64,000 nt of DNA from Corynebacterium tuberculostearicum. GTDB taxonomy: Bacteria > Actinomycetota > Actinomycetes > Mycobacteriales > Mycobacteriaceae. The notes under the pieces were generated by a model that was given only the letters and a program-made list of their open reading frames with translations, did no database searches and was not told the origin of the DNA. A program made the position numbers and the translations under genes. Below, piece by piece: positions 42,807-51,508 of this stretch (its first letter is position 1; every line of letters starts with the position of its first letter). The DNA lies in NCBI RefSeq assembly GCF_030503735.1, contig NZ_CP073096.1, positions 1,798,001 to 1,862,000 of the forward strand, written 5' to 3'.

Positions 42807-43307
42807 TTAGGCAGCGCCGCCATCGGTGCGGCCAGCCAGGCGCTCATCGATGCGCAGCAGGCCAGAACCGTCATTGCCCACCAGCTTGATCTGGTCCAAA
42901 ATCTCAGAAACGGTAGCCTCTTCTTCAACCTGTTCACTCAAGAACCAGTCAACCAACTGGCGGGATTCCAGATCCTGTGCCTCCAGCGCCGCGCGAGCGA
43001 TGGTGCGGATTTCCTCGGATACCTTCTGCTCGTGCTCCAGGGAAGCCTGGAAGGCATCCTGCGGGGTAGCAGCCTTCACGGAGCCGACCGGAATGTCATT
43101 GAGTTCTACGCGGTAGCCACGGGAGAGCAAATGATCCGCAATCTTCTCGGCGTGCCCGCGCTCCTCGGCAGCCTGGCCGAGGAACCAATCGCGCATACCC
43201 GGGAAGGAGAGGTTATCCATCTCAAAGGCCAGCTGGGTGTAGACCATGGAAGCGCCATATTCGCTAATGACCTGGTTATTCAGCAGGGTTTGCAGTTTCT
43301 CGTCCAT
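42807..43307 (-). CDS. ftn: Ferritin
   Basis: A 166-residue four-helix-bundle ferritin. Ferroxidase ligands are visible: VISEYGASMVYTQ (Glu), QAAEERGHAEKI (ExxH) and EHEQKVSEEIRTI plus FLSEQVEEEATV (Glu/Gln). There is no heme-binding Met as in bacterioferritin. It stores iron in the cytoplasm as a 24-mer. A sequence similar to a DtxR box about 115-130 bases upstream suggests iron-dependent control, as known for corynebacterial ftn. Confidence 0.93.
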   Translation of the reverse strand: MDEKLQTLLNNQVISEYGASMVYTQLAFEMDNLSFPGMRDWFLGQAAEERGHAEKIADHLLSRGYRVELNDIPVGSVKAATPQDAFQASLEHEQKVSEEIRTIARAALEAQDLESRQLVDWFLSEQVEEEATVSEILDQIKLVGNDGSGLLRIDERLAGRTDGGAA

Positions 43308-43420
43308 TGTAAAAACCTTTCTGTGCGGGGAAATTAATTAGTGCTAAACACCACACTACCGAAGATTCTCCCGCGATCCAGCAAGGCCTACTTAAGTAAA
43401 CTTGCACGTCATTATGCTTT

Positions 43421-43439
43421 TTTAGATTGGATAACCTAA
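43421..43439. promoter_or_regulatory. Possible DtxR box upstream of ferritin
   Basis: TTTAGATTGGATAACCTAA agrees with the 19-bp corynebacterial DtxR consensus (TTAGGTTAGGCTAACCTAA) at 14 of 19 positions by my count, with the right half nearly perfect. It lies about 115 bases before the ftn start. The rest of the 285-base gap (43308-43592) shows nothing else clear. Confidence 0.4.
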
Positions 43440-43592
43440 GTTAGCCAAGACAAAGCTTGCCGCCACGCGCGGGCAAAGGTCCCCTAAAAACGCAAGGTCA
43501 CCGCGCGTCCCCCATCATGACACAGACTCGACTCGACGCCCGTCACAGCAGCGACCATTTGCAACCGCACACCCCGGACCATAAATGTGACT

Positions 43593-45074
43593 TTAGTCAC
43601 CCAAGCGCCCACTAAGGCGATTAAGGCGCTGCGCGCTCGCTCCTTCCAGACCGCGGAACTCTACCTCGATGCCCCGCTCGGCGTACTTCTTCTGTACCGC
43701 ATCCAGCGTCGCCACGGTAGAAGCATCCCATACCTCGGCCTCGCTCATATCCACCAGCACCTGCTGGGCGTCCAGCGTGTAGTCAAAGGCGTAGACCAAG
43801 TCATTGGAGGAGGCGAAGAAAAGCTGGCCGCGTACCGCATACTCGGCATCGCCTACTTGCTCTACCTTGACCAGGTGAGCCACGCGGCGAGCAAAGCCAA
43901 TCGAGGCAGCCACCACACCGAGTACCACACCTACCGCTAAATTATGTGTCGCCAGCGTGCCTACCACCGTCACCAGCATCACCAGCGTTTCTGATAGCGG
44001 CATGAGCTTCAGCGTGCGAGGGCGAACCGAATGCCAATCCACCGTAGTTGCGGCCACGATGATCATCACTGCCACCAGCGCGGCCATCGGAATGCGGCCG
44101 ACGGTCTCGCCAAAGAGCAGGCAGAGGATAAGGAGGAAGACGCCCGCGAGGAACGTCGACAAGCGCGTGCGCGCCTGGGATGCCTTCACGCCGATCATGG
44201 TCTGGCCAATCATCGCGCACACGCCCATGCCACCAATGGCCGCGGCGAGGATATTGCCCACACCCTGGCCAAAGGACTCGCGCGTTTTATCGGAGTGGGT
44301 ATCCGTAATATCATCGACCAGCTTAGCCGTAAGCAGCGATTCCATAAGCCCCACCAACGCCATGCCAAAGGCATAGGGAGCAATAAGCTGCAAGGTATCC
44401 AGGTTCCATGGAATATCCGGCACGAAGAGCCCTGGCAACGAGGTAGGCAACTCACCTTGGTCCGCCACATCAGGCACCTTCCACCCAGCCGCGACCACAA
44501 TGATGCTGACCACCAAGATAGTGATCAGCGGGGCGGGAATCACCGTGGTCAGCCGCGGCAGCCCCAGCATAATTGCCAGGCCAACGGCCACCAGCAGGTA
44601 GACCAACCACGGCACGTCAATAAGGTGCGGCAGCTGCGTAGTAAACATCATGATGCCCAGCGCATTCACAAATCCCGTCATCACCGAGCGCGGGATAAAG
44701 CGCATGAGCTTGGCCACACCCACCGCGGCCAATACCACCTGCATGATTCCCGCCAAGAGCACTGCGGCGACCACATAGTCATGCCCATGTTCATGCGCGA
44801 GCGGAGAGACAACCAGCGCCACCGCTCCGGCCGCGGCGGAAATCATCGCTGGCCTACCGCCGGTAAAGGCGATGGACATTGCCATCACCACGGAGGAAAA
44901 CAGTCCCACCCGCGGATCCAACCCTGCGAGAATGGAAAAGCTTAAGACCTCCGGGATCAACGCAAGCGCCACCGCCAAGCCGCCGAATACCTCCTTGCGC
45001 AGGCGCGCAGGCGAAGAGAATGCGTAGCGGAAACTGGCGATGACGCTGGTCGGAGCAGGCTGTTCTTTGATCAC
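43593..45074 (-). CDS. SulP/SLC26-family anion transporter with STAS domain
   Basis: A 493-residue membrane protein: about 11 hydrophobic segments, the family motif GLAVALALIPEVLSFSILAG near the N-terminus, and a C-terminal STAS domain (about residues 385-493, VDMSEAEVWDASTVATLDAV). SulP proteins carry sulfate, bicarbonate or dicarboxylates; BicA-like bicarbonate uptake or sulfate uptake are both possible. It lies 21 bases after the phosphoribosyltransferase gene on the same strand. Confidence 0.9.
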   Translation of the reverse strand: MIKEQPAPTSVIASFRYAFSSPARLRKEVFGGLAVALALIPEVLSFSILAGLDPRVGLFSSVVMAMSIAFTGGRPAMISAAAGAVALVVSPLAHEHGHDYVVAAVLLAGIMQVVLAAVGVAKLMRFIPRSVMTGFVNALGIMMFTTQLPHLIDVPWLVYLLVAVGLAIMLGLPRLTTVIPAPLITILVVSIIVVAAGWKVPDVADQGELPTSLPGLFVPDIPWNLDTLQLIAPYAFGMALVGLMESLLTAKLVDDITDTHSDKTRESFGQGVGNILAAAIGGMGVCAMIGQTMIGVKASQARTRLSTFLAGVFLLILCLLFGETVGRIPMAALVAVMIIVAATTVDWHSVRPRTLKLMPLSETLVMLVTVVGTLATHNLAVGVVLGVVAASIGFARRVAHLVKVEQVGDAEYAVRGQLFFASSNDLVYAFDYTLDAQQVLVDMSEAEVWDASTVATLDAVQKKYAERGIEVEFRGLEGASAQRLNRLSGRLGD

Positions 45075-45095
45075 GCCTGCACACCCTAGTGGACT

Positions 45096-45608
45096 TTAGG
45101 AACCTTCCTTAAATGAGCCATCTGCAGTGATTACGGGCAGCACAGACCACGCGAAGTTGATCCACTGATCGGTTTTCTTCCACGAGAAGTCCGGCTCGAA
45201 AATGGTCTTTGGCTTGGTATAAATGACGGCCGAACGCACATCATCTGCGGTCTCCTTGAGCAGGTTAACCACCAGATCCAGGGTCTTACCGGAGTCCGCG
45301 ACATCATCGACTACCAATACCTTCTTGCCCTTCAGCGAATCCGTATCCAGCTGCGGGGATAAGATGATGGGCTCATCTAGGGTCTGTCCGATATCGGTAT
45401 AAAACTCCACATTGATTGCGCCCATGGCCTTCACGCCAATGGCATAACCAATAGCGCCGGCTGGGATCAGGCCGCCGCGGGCGACGCCCACGATAAGATC
45501 TGGGAACCAGCCAGATTCCACAATCTGTTCCGACAGGTTACGGCTCGCCTCACCGAAGACCTCCCAGGTGAGGTTTTCCCGGTCCGGGTGGATCCAATTT
45601 TCAGTCAC
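45096..45608 (-). CDS. Phosphoribosyltransferase (xanthine/hypoxanthine type)
   Basis: A 170-residue type I PRTase. VLVVDDVADSGKTLDLV is the PRPP-binding motif, and VGVARGGLIPAGAIGYAIGV the PPi-binding loop. It probably salvages a purine base with PRPP, fitting the AMP nucleosidase gene directly upstream, which releases adenine. The base specificity is not certain. Confidence 0.88.
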   Translation of the reverse strand: MTENWIHPDRENLTWEVFGEASRNLSEQIVESGWFPDLIVGVARGGLIPAGAIGYAIGVKAMGAINVEFYTDIGQTLDEPIILSPQLDTDSLKGKKVLVVDDVADSGKTLDLVVNLLKETADDVRSAVIYTKPKTIFEPDFSWKKTDQWINFAWSVLPVITADGSFKEGS

Positions 45609-45681
45609 GATTGTGTGGCTCCTTTTGCGTCATGGGATTTCTTTGTAGTTTAACGAGCAATGCCTGCCAAAGAAAAGGCAC

Positions 45682-47085
45682 CTACCGGAATGGAACCTCG
45701 CCCAAAGTCCGGCGCAGCTTGCGGGTGCGCAGGCGCTCCGGATTCTCAGCTAGATGCTCCATCGCGCGCACCGCGCACATCACGTGGGCTTCCTTCGAAT
45801 TGGAATAGAAGGCCTGCGCCTGCGCCGGCAACTTCGGCACCGCGTGCAGTGGCAGGTCAGAGACCGAAAGAAGAGTTCCATAAGGAACGCGGTAGCGGTA
45901 ACCATTGGCCGCGAGCGTGCACGATTCCATATCCACCGCCACCGCAGTGGAGGTTCGCAGCCACTCCCACAGATCCCGGTTGGTGCGCCACTCCCAATTG
46001 CGATCATCGGTGGAGAGCACCGTGCCGGTGCGCATGAGCGAATTATCGTCGCCGTACACCGCTTTTACCGCGGATTCGAGCATGCGTTGTACCTCTGGAA
46101 TCGCTGGAATGGGCGAGGTCGCCGCAACCTTCTGGTCCAAGATGTGATCATTGCGCTGATAGGCATTGCCCAAAATGAGGTCACCGATGCGCATGCGTCC
46201 GTCCATGCCAGCGCAGTGGCCGATCATAATCCAGGCCTCCGGCCGCAGCACCGCCAAGCAATCCGTAATGGTCTTGGCATTCGAGGGGCCTACGCCGATA
46301 TTGATCATCGTGATGCCATCGCCGCCGGCAGTAATCAGGTCAAAGCGCGGCATCTGGTACCGAGAGGTCAACGTTAAACCGTCCACATCAAGGTCCACCG
46401 CATCGTTGGGATGGATGGTCTCGCCATTGGGCAGCACCAAGGCGGTATAGCGCGAATCTTCCTTGGTCAGCTCGCGCAGACCAAACTTCACAAACTCGGT
46501 GGTGTGCATCGCGTAGTTAGTAAACAGAATGTATTTCTGTACCGTATCTACCTCAATGCCGGTGTAATGCTCGATGCGCGCACATGCGATATCGAAGCGC
46601 TGGGCGCCAAAGTGGAACAGTGGCTTTTCCGCACCGTGGAAAGCATCCCATTCGCCATCAATGATCGCGTCATTGACCTCATCTAGCGTCGGACGTGGAA
46701 TGGGCCCGCGTTCTTGTGGAGCTTTACCCGTGCCCTTGATGTACTCCGGCGGGATGCGCTGGTCCGATTGGCCAACAAAGATATCGCACGGATAATTGCC
46801 CGCTAGGCGGGTCAACTGCTCGTGCAGGTAATCCCGAATAATGTGCGGCTTGGAAATTACCGCCGAGTACTTGCCTGCCTCGTTGACGTAGCCAAACGGC
46901 TCGGAACGATCGATGGGCTGCCATTTGCGGATATCCACCGTGATCTTCGGATAAACCACGTAGCGATAGTCATCCAGGTTTCCTGATTCCAGCGTCTTGC
47001 GCGCAAGCTTGCAGGAATTCTCATAGAGCTCAATCAGGCGGCTTACCGCCTCATCAACGGAGTGGACATGCTGCAGGTCGGTCAT
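45682..47085 (-). CDS. amn: AMP nucleosidase
   Basis: A 467-residue enzyme with the AMN N-terminal domain (about residues 1-190) and a nucleoside-phosphorylase-like C-terminal domain (GGDGITMINIGVGPSNAKTI, AWIMIGHCAGMDGRMRIGDL, AVDMESCTLAANGYRYRVPY). It splits AMP into adenine and ribose 5-phosphate and helps control the adenylate pool. It is upstream of a phosphoribosyltransferase gene on the same strand, consistent with purine salvage. Confidence 0.92.
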   Translation of the reverse strand: MTDLQHVHSVDEAVSRLIELYENSCKLARKTLESGNLDDYRYVVYPKITVDIRKWQPIDRSEPFGYVNEAGKYSAVISKPHIIRDYLHEQLTRLAGNYPCDIFVGQSDQRIPPEYIKGTGKAPQERGPIPRPTLDEVNDAIIDGEWDAFHGAEKPLFHFGAQRFDIACARIEHYTGIEVDTVQKYILFTNYAMHTTEFVKFGLRELTKEDSRYTALVLPNGETIHPNDAVDLDVDGLTLTSRYQMPRFDLITAGGDGITMINIGVGPSNAKTITDCLAVLRPEAWIMIGHCAGMDGRMRIGDLILGNAYQRNDHILDQKVAATSPIPAIPEVQRMLESAVKAVYGDDNSLMRTGTVLSTDDRNWEWRTNRDLWEWLRTSTAVAVDMESCTLAANGYRYRVPYGTLLSVSDLPLHAVPKLPAQAQAFYSNSKEAHVMCAVRAMEHLAENPERLRTRKLRRTLGEVPFR

Positions 47086-47166
47086 AGACGTGAGTGTAGC
47101 GGGGACTTAGCAGCACGGCAGCGGTCTGCGCTTTTCATTCCTTCTTTTCCTCAAGGCTTCGGCAAT

Positions 47167-47307
47167 ATGGCTGCTGATACCATTGCCAAAAAGAAAGGCG
47201 CACGAAAGCCAACGAACCAAAACGATATCCGTTACATGGAGGCAGAAGTGCGTACGGTAGTCAGCGATACAATTCCACCGAAGAAGGTTTGGGGTAGCGC
47301 TCCATGA
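47167..47307 (+). CDS. Possible 46-residue basic protein
   Basis: The frame MAADTIAKKKGARKPTNQND continues IRYMEAEVRTVVSDTIPPKK to VWGSAP and stop. A weak AAGG is 11 bases upstream. The basic start looks natural but I recognise no family. A second plus frame at 47369-47551 (MSSHDNRRYERHFRGHEVRT) is even less certain. The whole gap 47086-47563 has otherwise no gene. Confidence 0.3.
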   Translation: MAADTIAKKKGARKPTNQNDIRYMEAEVRTVVSDTIPPKKVWGSAP

Positions 47308-47563
47308 GAACTCCCGCGAAGCCCCTGCTGAGATTCACCTCCCACCACGCGATGATGAGGCGCGGACTATGAGTTCCCATGACAACCGTCGATACGAACG
47401 TCATTTCAGAGGCCATGAAGTTCGAACCCCGTATTCGGCAAGCAGATTGCCACGGTTAACTCGCAAAGAACTGCGGTCCGCCGGACCCTATCGGCGCACT
47501 GCACCACGAGAAATATATGCGCCTCTGCCGACACAGGCATCCTGCCTTTGATCCGTGAGATTC

Positions 47564-48712
47564 TTAATTCTCATTGTCGCTAGGCTTAGGGAAAGATAAG
47601 GCTCTCGCTCCGATACTGCAGAAGATTCCTAATAAGACTACGAATAGCGCCCCCAATAAGATTCCCGTGGAGGAGGGCAAAAGTAGGCCACCTACTGCGG
47701 AGCCAACAGCCGAACCCAGATAATTCGCGGACGCATTAGCAGCAACGGCAGTCGCACCTTCATCAGGATTTGCACTGAGCATCGAATGCTGTTGCGGCGC
47801 CATGGAAGACCATCCCAAAAGCCCCCATGCAAAAAGACACACCAGTGCCACCATACGGCTCGAGGGAAATAGCAACAACAGTACAAAATCAGCAGCAAGC
47901 AAAACGATGATTATGGTCGTTAGCTTGCGAGAACTATCTACCTTATCGAGCACCCGCCCGATTCCAAATGCACCAACTGCACCGCCAATTCCCCAAATCC
48001 ACATGCCAGGAATGGTGTCTACCTGCACTCGTTCGAGCACCACGGAAATATAGGTATACAGTCCCAGCGAACCGACTCCCACGAAGAAAGTAACCAAGAC
48101 CGTTAGAAAATTATCCACCCGACCAATGATTCGGAGTCGCTGCCCTAGCGAGGAAGAAGGCACAGCTGGTACAGCACTCGTTTTACGTATCGCTATACCT
48201 GCCAACGCCGCCATGCCAACCACCGATACCAATGCAATGGCAGCCCGCCAGCCTAACTCCTTGGCCACTCCCAGTCCCGCTGGTACACCCGCAACAGTTC
48301 CCACCGCCAAACCGGCTAGCACCAATGACAGCGCACGTCCGCGACGCTCCGCTGTGACCGACATGCCCGCTACCGCTGCGGACAATGGCGAATAGATTCC
48401 CGCTGCCGCACCTGCAATCAGCCGCGAAACTATAAAAACACTCACCGTAGGGGATACAGCGGTCACAACATTGGCCAGAGAAAACACAGCAATAGCGCCC
48501 AGCAGCCCATTTCGCGGATCCTTGCCCGCCCTACCCGATAATAGTGGGCCGCATACCGCGTAAGCACCGGTAAAAGCGGTAACACCTAGGCCAATCACGC
48601 TGCCACTTGCACCCAAGTCTTCGGCAATCTGAGGCAGCAGCCCAGCAATAACATACGCATCCAACCCGAGTGCTACGCTGCCCAAAACTAACGGCCATAG
48701 CTGTTTAAGCAT
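47564..48712 (-). CDS. MFS drug-efflux transporter (DHA1, Cmx/CmlA-like)
   Basis: A 382-residue carrier with about 12 membrane segments. Helix 1 (LVLGSVALGLDAYVIAGLLP) and the motif after helix 2 (GPLLSGRAGKDPRNGLLGAI) match DHA1 pumps of the chloramphenicol-exporter type, and SRLIAGAAAGIYSPLSAAVA helix 4. The substrate may be phenicol or another drug. Its start overlaps the ArsR-type regulator by 8 bases; the pair is a regulated efflux operon. Confidence 0.87.
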   Translation of the reverse strand: MLKQLWPLVLGSVALGLDAYVIAGLLPQIAEDLGASGSVIGLGVTAFTGAYAVCGPLLSGRAGKDPRNGLLGAIAVFSLANVVTAVSPTVSVFIVSRLIAGAAAGIYSPLSAAVAGMSVTAERRGRALSLVLAGLAVGTVAGVPAGLGVAKELGWRAAIALVSVVGMAALAGIAIRKTSAVPAVPSSSLGQRLRIIGRVDNFLTVLVTFFVGVGSLGLYTYISVVLERVQVDTIPGMWIWGIGGAVGAFGIGRVLDKVDSSRKLTTIIIVLLAADFVLLLLFPSSRMVALVCLFAWGLLGWSSMAPQQHSMLSANPDEGATAVAANASANYLGSAVGSAVGGLLLPSSTGILLGALFVVLLGIFCSIGARALSFPKPSDNEN

Positions 48713-49010
48713 TAGAAATCACCATGTCGAGCAAACCTGGAAAGCACTCGTCTAGATCGGCTCGGCGCAAAGAGATGACACAAGTGCGCCCCTGGCTTCT
48801 TGTCCACGTCACACCGGCTTCACGCAGCTGCCGAGTGTGGTAAGTCAGGGTCGACCGAGGCAGGTCGTCAGCAAGCGTCAAGCTATCGTGCTCCTCGCCG
48901 TCCGCTAAGCGCTTGACCATTTCCAACCGGATGGGATCACTTACTGCAGCCAATACACGGACGAATTCTAAATCCTCGGTGGCCGGATGCTCATAATTTC
49001 GTGGGCTCAT
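48705..49010 (-). CDS. ArsR-family regulator of the efflux pump
   Basis: A 101-residue winged-helix protein: EFVRVLAAVSDPIRLEMVKR, then LADDLPRSTLTYHTRQLREA as recognition helix, and GRTCVISLRRADLDECFPGL. The metal-binding cysteine pair of classic ArsR (ELCVC) is absent, so it probably senses an organic compound. It precedes and overlaps the MFS gene and has two matching palindromes in front of its start codon, so it is very likely autoregulatory. Confidence 0.87.
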   Translation of the reverse strand: MSPRNYEHPATEDLEFVRVLAAVSDPIRLEMVKRLADGEEHDSLTLADDLPRSTLTYHTRQLREAGVTWTRSQGRTCVISLRRADLDECFPGLLDMVISNA

Positions 49011-49024
49011 TCCAACTCCAATCG

Positions 49025-49089
49025 TGCAAGATTTCTTGAACGATTAGCCACACTAAGCCATTCGAGATATTCGTGCAAGATTTCTTGCA
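49025..49089 (-). promoter_or_regulatory. Twin operator palindromes of the ArsR-MFS operon
   Basis: TGCAAGATTTCTTGCA at 49074-49089 is an inverted repeat (TGCAAGA/TCTTGCA, 2-base spacer). Its near copy TGCAAGATTTCTTGAA lies at 49025-49040, 15 bases before the ArsR ATG. The starts are 49 bases apart. They probably bind the regulator. Confidence 0.7.
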
Positions 49090-49094
49090 TAAAC

Positions 49095-49127
49095 GAAGGC
49101 CCGCCGACAGCACATCGGCGGGCCTTC
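49095..49127. terminator. Strong hairpin in the ArsR-lipase gap
   Basis: GAAGGCCCGCCGA at 49095-49107 pairs perfectly with TCGGCGGGCCTTC at 49115-49127 (7-base loop); on the minus strand TTCGTTTA follows. It looks like a terminator although no gene ends here: the flanking genes are divergent. Confidence 0.55.
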
Positions 49128-49196
49128 TCCCCATGACTAATCTCTCGGCGCCCAAGGAGGGAGTGGAGCGCGCCCTCCTGTAAGCACCGCCCGTGA

Positions 49197-49215
49197 TTAG
49201 GCAAGCCTAAGTTTA
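49197..49215. promoter_or_regulatory. Possible DtxR-like box before the lipase gene
   Basis: TTAGGCAAGCCTAAGTTTA contains the palindrome TTAGGCAAGCCTAA and matches the DtxR consensus at about 13 of 19 positions. It lies about 97 bases before the lipase start. Low confidence. Confidence 0.3.
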
Positions 49216-49311
49216 TAAACCTTTCGTAGGATGGTCAAGGGTTTGCCCATAAATTTCTTCACCATTGGCTAAAACACAGTTAACCTGCAATAACGAGTAC
49301 AATCCGGAACC

Positions 49312-50301
49312 ATGGCTGAGTTGAAATCCACTATTTCCGAACAACTCCGCAAATTCTGGCGTGCCAACGAGAAGGAATTGACCGATTCCCCGCGTCGCGG
49401 CGTCGCCTCCCCTGCCGAGGCCACGGCACTGCGCGAGGAAGTCGCCGCCGAGATTGCGGACCTCATCAAAGCCCAGAAGGTCAAGACCAGCCCCGGCGAT
49501 ACCGCCCTCGATGCCGATGCCGCCGCTACCCTGCCCCTTGGCGCGCGCATCAAGCCGCGCGGAATCTTTGAAGATGCCTGGGGCGCGCGTCCCACCGCGC
49601 AGCGGCCCTGGCCGGTCATCCTCATCCACGGCACCTGCGACACCAAGGGTGTATGGCAGATCCTCGGCAATGAACTGCGCCAAGACGGCTGGGCCGTTTT
49701 CGCTCCTGATTACGGACGCCGCGCCACCCAACCCCTCGCGGAGTCCGCGAGGGAGCTTGGCGCCTATATTGATGCCGTGCGCGCAGTCACCGGCGCGGAC
49801 AAGGTCATCCTCATCGGCCACTCCCAGGGCGGGCTTCTTGCCCGCCATTGGATGCGTATGGAGGGAGGCGCCGAAAACGTCCTACACCTGATGTGCATTA
49901 GCGCGCCGAATCACGGGACCACCTATGGCGGAATCGCCAGCCGCCTCATCCGCACTCCGCGCCAAGAAGCGGTGCTGCGCTCCATCATCGATGGCTGGTT
50001 TGGGCCGGCGGGCATGGACCAGGTCGTCGGCAGTGAAGCCCTGCGCGAAACTAACCGCGATGGCGATCTGGAATCCGGCGTGAGCTATACCTGCATTGCC
50101 ACGCGTTCCGACGCCGTCGTTGTCCCGCCCGAAACCTGCTTCCTCGACCCTCGCGGCGCCGCAGAGGGCACGGTCCGCAATAGTTATGTCCAGGACTTTG
50201 ACCGCCGCGCGATGGTCATGCATGAGGATATGCCGATGGATAAGCGCGTTCGCGCGATCGTGCGCACCATTTTGGAACTGGTGGAGACTATCCCACGCTA
50301 G
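49312..50301 (+). CDS. Alpha/beta-hydrolase lipase
   Basis: A 329-residue hydrolase of the triacylglycerol-lipase type. ILIHGTCDTKGVWQILGNEL is the oxyanion region, GHSQGG (about residue 169) the nucleophile elbow, and SAPNHGTTYGG follows as in bacterial class 2 lipases. It has no signal peptide, so it may act in the cytosol, or leave by another route. The N-terminal 75 residues are helical and charged (ELKSTISEQLRKFWRANEKE). Substrate unknown. Its stop is directly followed by the convergent sirtuin stop. Confidence 0.87.
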   Translation: MAELKSTISEQLRKFWRANEKELTDSPRRGVASPAEATALREEVAAEIADLIKAQKVKTSPGDTALDADAAATLPLGARIKPRGIFEDAWGARPTAQRPWPVILIHGTCDTKGVWQILGNELRQDGWAVFAPDYGRRATQPLAESARELGAYIDAVRAVTGADKVILIGHSQGGLLARHWMRMEGGAENVLHLMCISAPNHGTTYGGIASRLIRTPRQEAVLRSIIDGWFGPAGMDQVVGSEALRETNRDGDLESGVSYTCIATRSDAVVVPPETCFLDPRGAAEGTVRNSYVQDFDRRAMVMHEDMPMDKRVRAIVRTILELVETIPR

Positions 50302-51225
50302 TTAAAGCTCCAGCTCATCGAGGATTGCATCAAAGGCCGGACCTACCTGTGTGCGCCACAGTGTATCCACTTTCTGATCGCCCCGGCCGGGCCCGCCATT
50401 GATGACGGCCACGCGCTTGCCCTGGTTCTTTGCCTCCAGCACAAAGCGGTACCCGCTCATAACCGCCAGCGAAGAACCAGCCACCAACAGCGAGCGCGCT
50501 TGGCCCAACACAGCAAAGGCGGCATCACGGCGCTCCGCCGGTACAGGCTCGCCAAAGTAGACGACGTCCGGCTTCAGCAATTCAGAACCACAGCGCTCGC
50601 ATCCGGCCATGCGAAACGCTGCCACGTCGCCCTCCTCTAGCGTCACGTCACCGTCCGGATTCACTTGGTCCGCCTCCACTACAAGGCGTTCTAGGTACCC
50701 CGGATTTGCTGCGGCTAAGCGCGCGTCGAAATGCGGCCGCGCCTCTCGATAACCACACATCAGGCACACGACGGTTTCCATATCGCCGTGCAACGCCACC
50801 AAGTTCGTGGCCCCTGCCTGTTTATGCAGGCCATCCACGTTTTGGGTAACCACGCCATTGATCAGTCCGGCGCGCTCCAGTTCCACCAGCGCATAGTGCG
50901 TGCGATTCGGCACCGCAGAATCCATGACCCGCCACCCCACAAAGCTGCGAGCCCAATACCTATGGCTCGCGGCCGGGTCGTGGCGAAATTCCTGATAGGT
51001 CATCGGCCGGTGCCTACTGAGCGAGCCGCGCGGGCCCCGATAATCCGGCACGCCCGATTCCGTAGACACCCCAGCCCCAGTCAGCACCATCACTGGGCCC
51101 TCGCGCAGCTGCTTGACGACGTCCCCTAAGGCCTTCCCCTCCTCTGTATGCGGCGCCGATTCCTCTACTACTCGGGCGATCGAGCGCAGCGCGGACTGGT
51201 GAGCAAGGGAGACGGCTGGTTCCAT
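50302..51225 (-). CDS. Sir2-family NAD-dependent protein deacylase
   Basis: A 307-residue sirtuin. GAGVSTESGVPDYRGPRGSL is the NAD-binding start, TQNVDGLHKQAG contains the catalytic region with the His nearby (LHGD), and two Cys pairs (CLMCG and CERCG) bind zinc. VYFGEPVP and VAGSSLAVMSGYR complete the Rossmann fold. It removes acyl groups from lysines using NAD. It lies downstream of bioB-bsaP on the same strand, about 10 bases after the bsaP stop. Confidence 0.92.
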   Translation of the reverse strand: MEPAVSLAHQSALRSIARVVEESAPHTEEGKALGDVVKQLREGPVMVLTGAGVSTESGVPDYRGPRGSLSRHRPMTYQEFRHDPAASHRYWARSFVGWRVMDSAVPNRTHYALVELERAGLINGVVTQNVDGLHKQAGATNLVALHGDMETVVCLMCGYREARPHFDARLAAANPGYLERLVVEADQVNPDGDVTLEEGDVAAFRMAGCERCGSELLKPDVVYFGEPVPAERRDAAFAVLGQARSLLVAGSSLAVMSGYRFVLEAKNQGKRVAVINGGPGRGDQKVDTLWRTQVGPAFDAILDELEL

Positions 51226-51235
51226 GCTCCCGATG

Positions 51236-51508
51236 CTAGCTTTCAGGCAAGTGCTCTACATATAGCCACTCCGAATCCAGATCCCCGTGGCGCGAGCACG
51301 TAGTGTGCCAGCCATCGGGGCGTACCTGGGCCACCATGCGGCGGCCACAGATTTGGCAGTAGCGCGGCACATCGAGGCCAGCGGCAGCAGCTGGGTGCAG
51401 CGTGAAGACATCCTCGATTGGCTTACCGGTGTTCGGATGGAAGATGGGCTCTTCCCCGGAAAGGACGGCAGCAGCCAATTCAGACGTCGGTTCGGATAAA
51501 CCAGCCAC
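51236..51508 (-). CDS. bsaP: Biotin synthase auxiliary protein BsaP
   Basis: A 90-residue protein with [20 protein letters not shown] then CSRHG: CxxC and CxxH joined by a short stretch, the pattern of the actinobacterial BsaP family that is needed for biotin synthase activity, probably as an iron-sulfur or sulfur-supplying partner. It directly follows bioB; its GTG start shares one base with the bioB stop (TAGTG), so translation is coupled. The symbol rests on context and motif memory. Confidence 0.8.
   Translation of the reverse strand: MAGLSEPTSELAAAVLSGEEPIFHPNTGKPIEDVFTLHPAAAAGLDVPRYCQICGRRMVAQVRPDGWHTTCSRHGDLDSEWLYVEHLPES

Noticed and set aside
43586..43599. GTGACT/AGTCAC palindrome at the SulP gene end as a terminator
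   Set aside because: Only 6 bp with a 2-base centre and no T-run; too weak to call.
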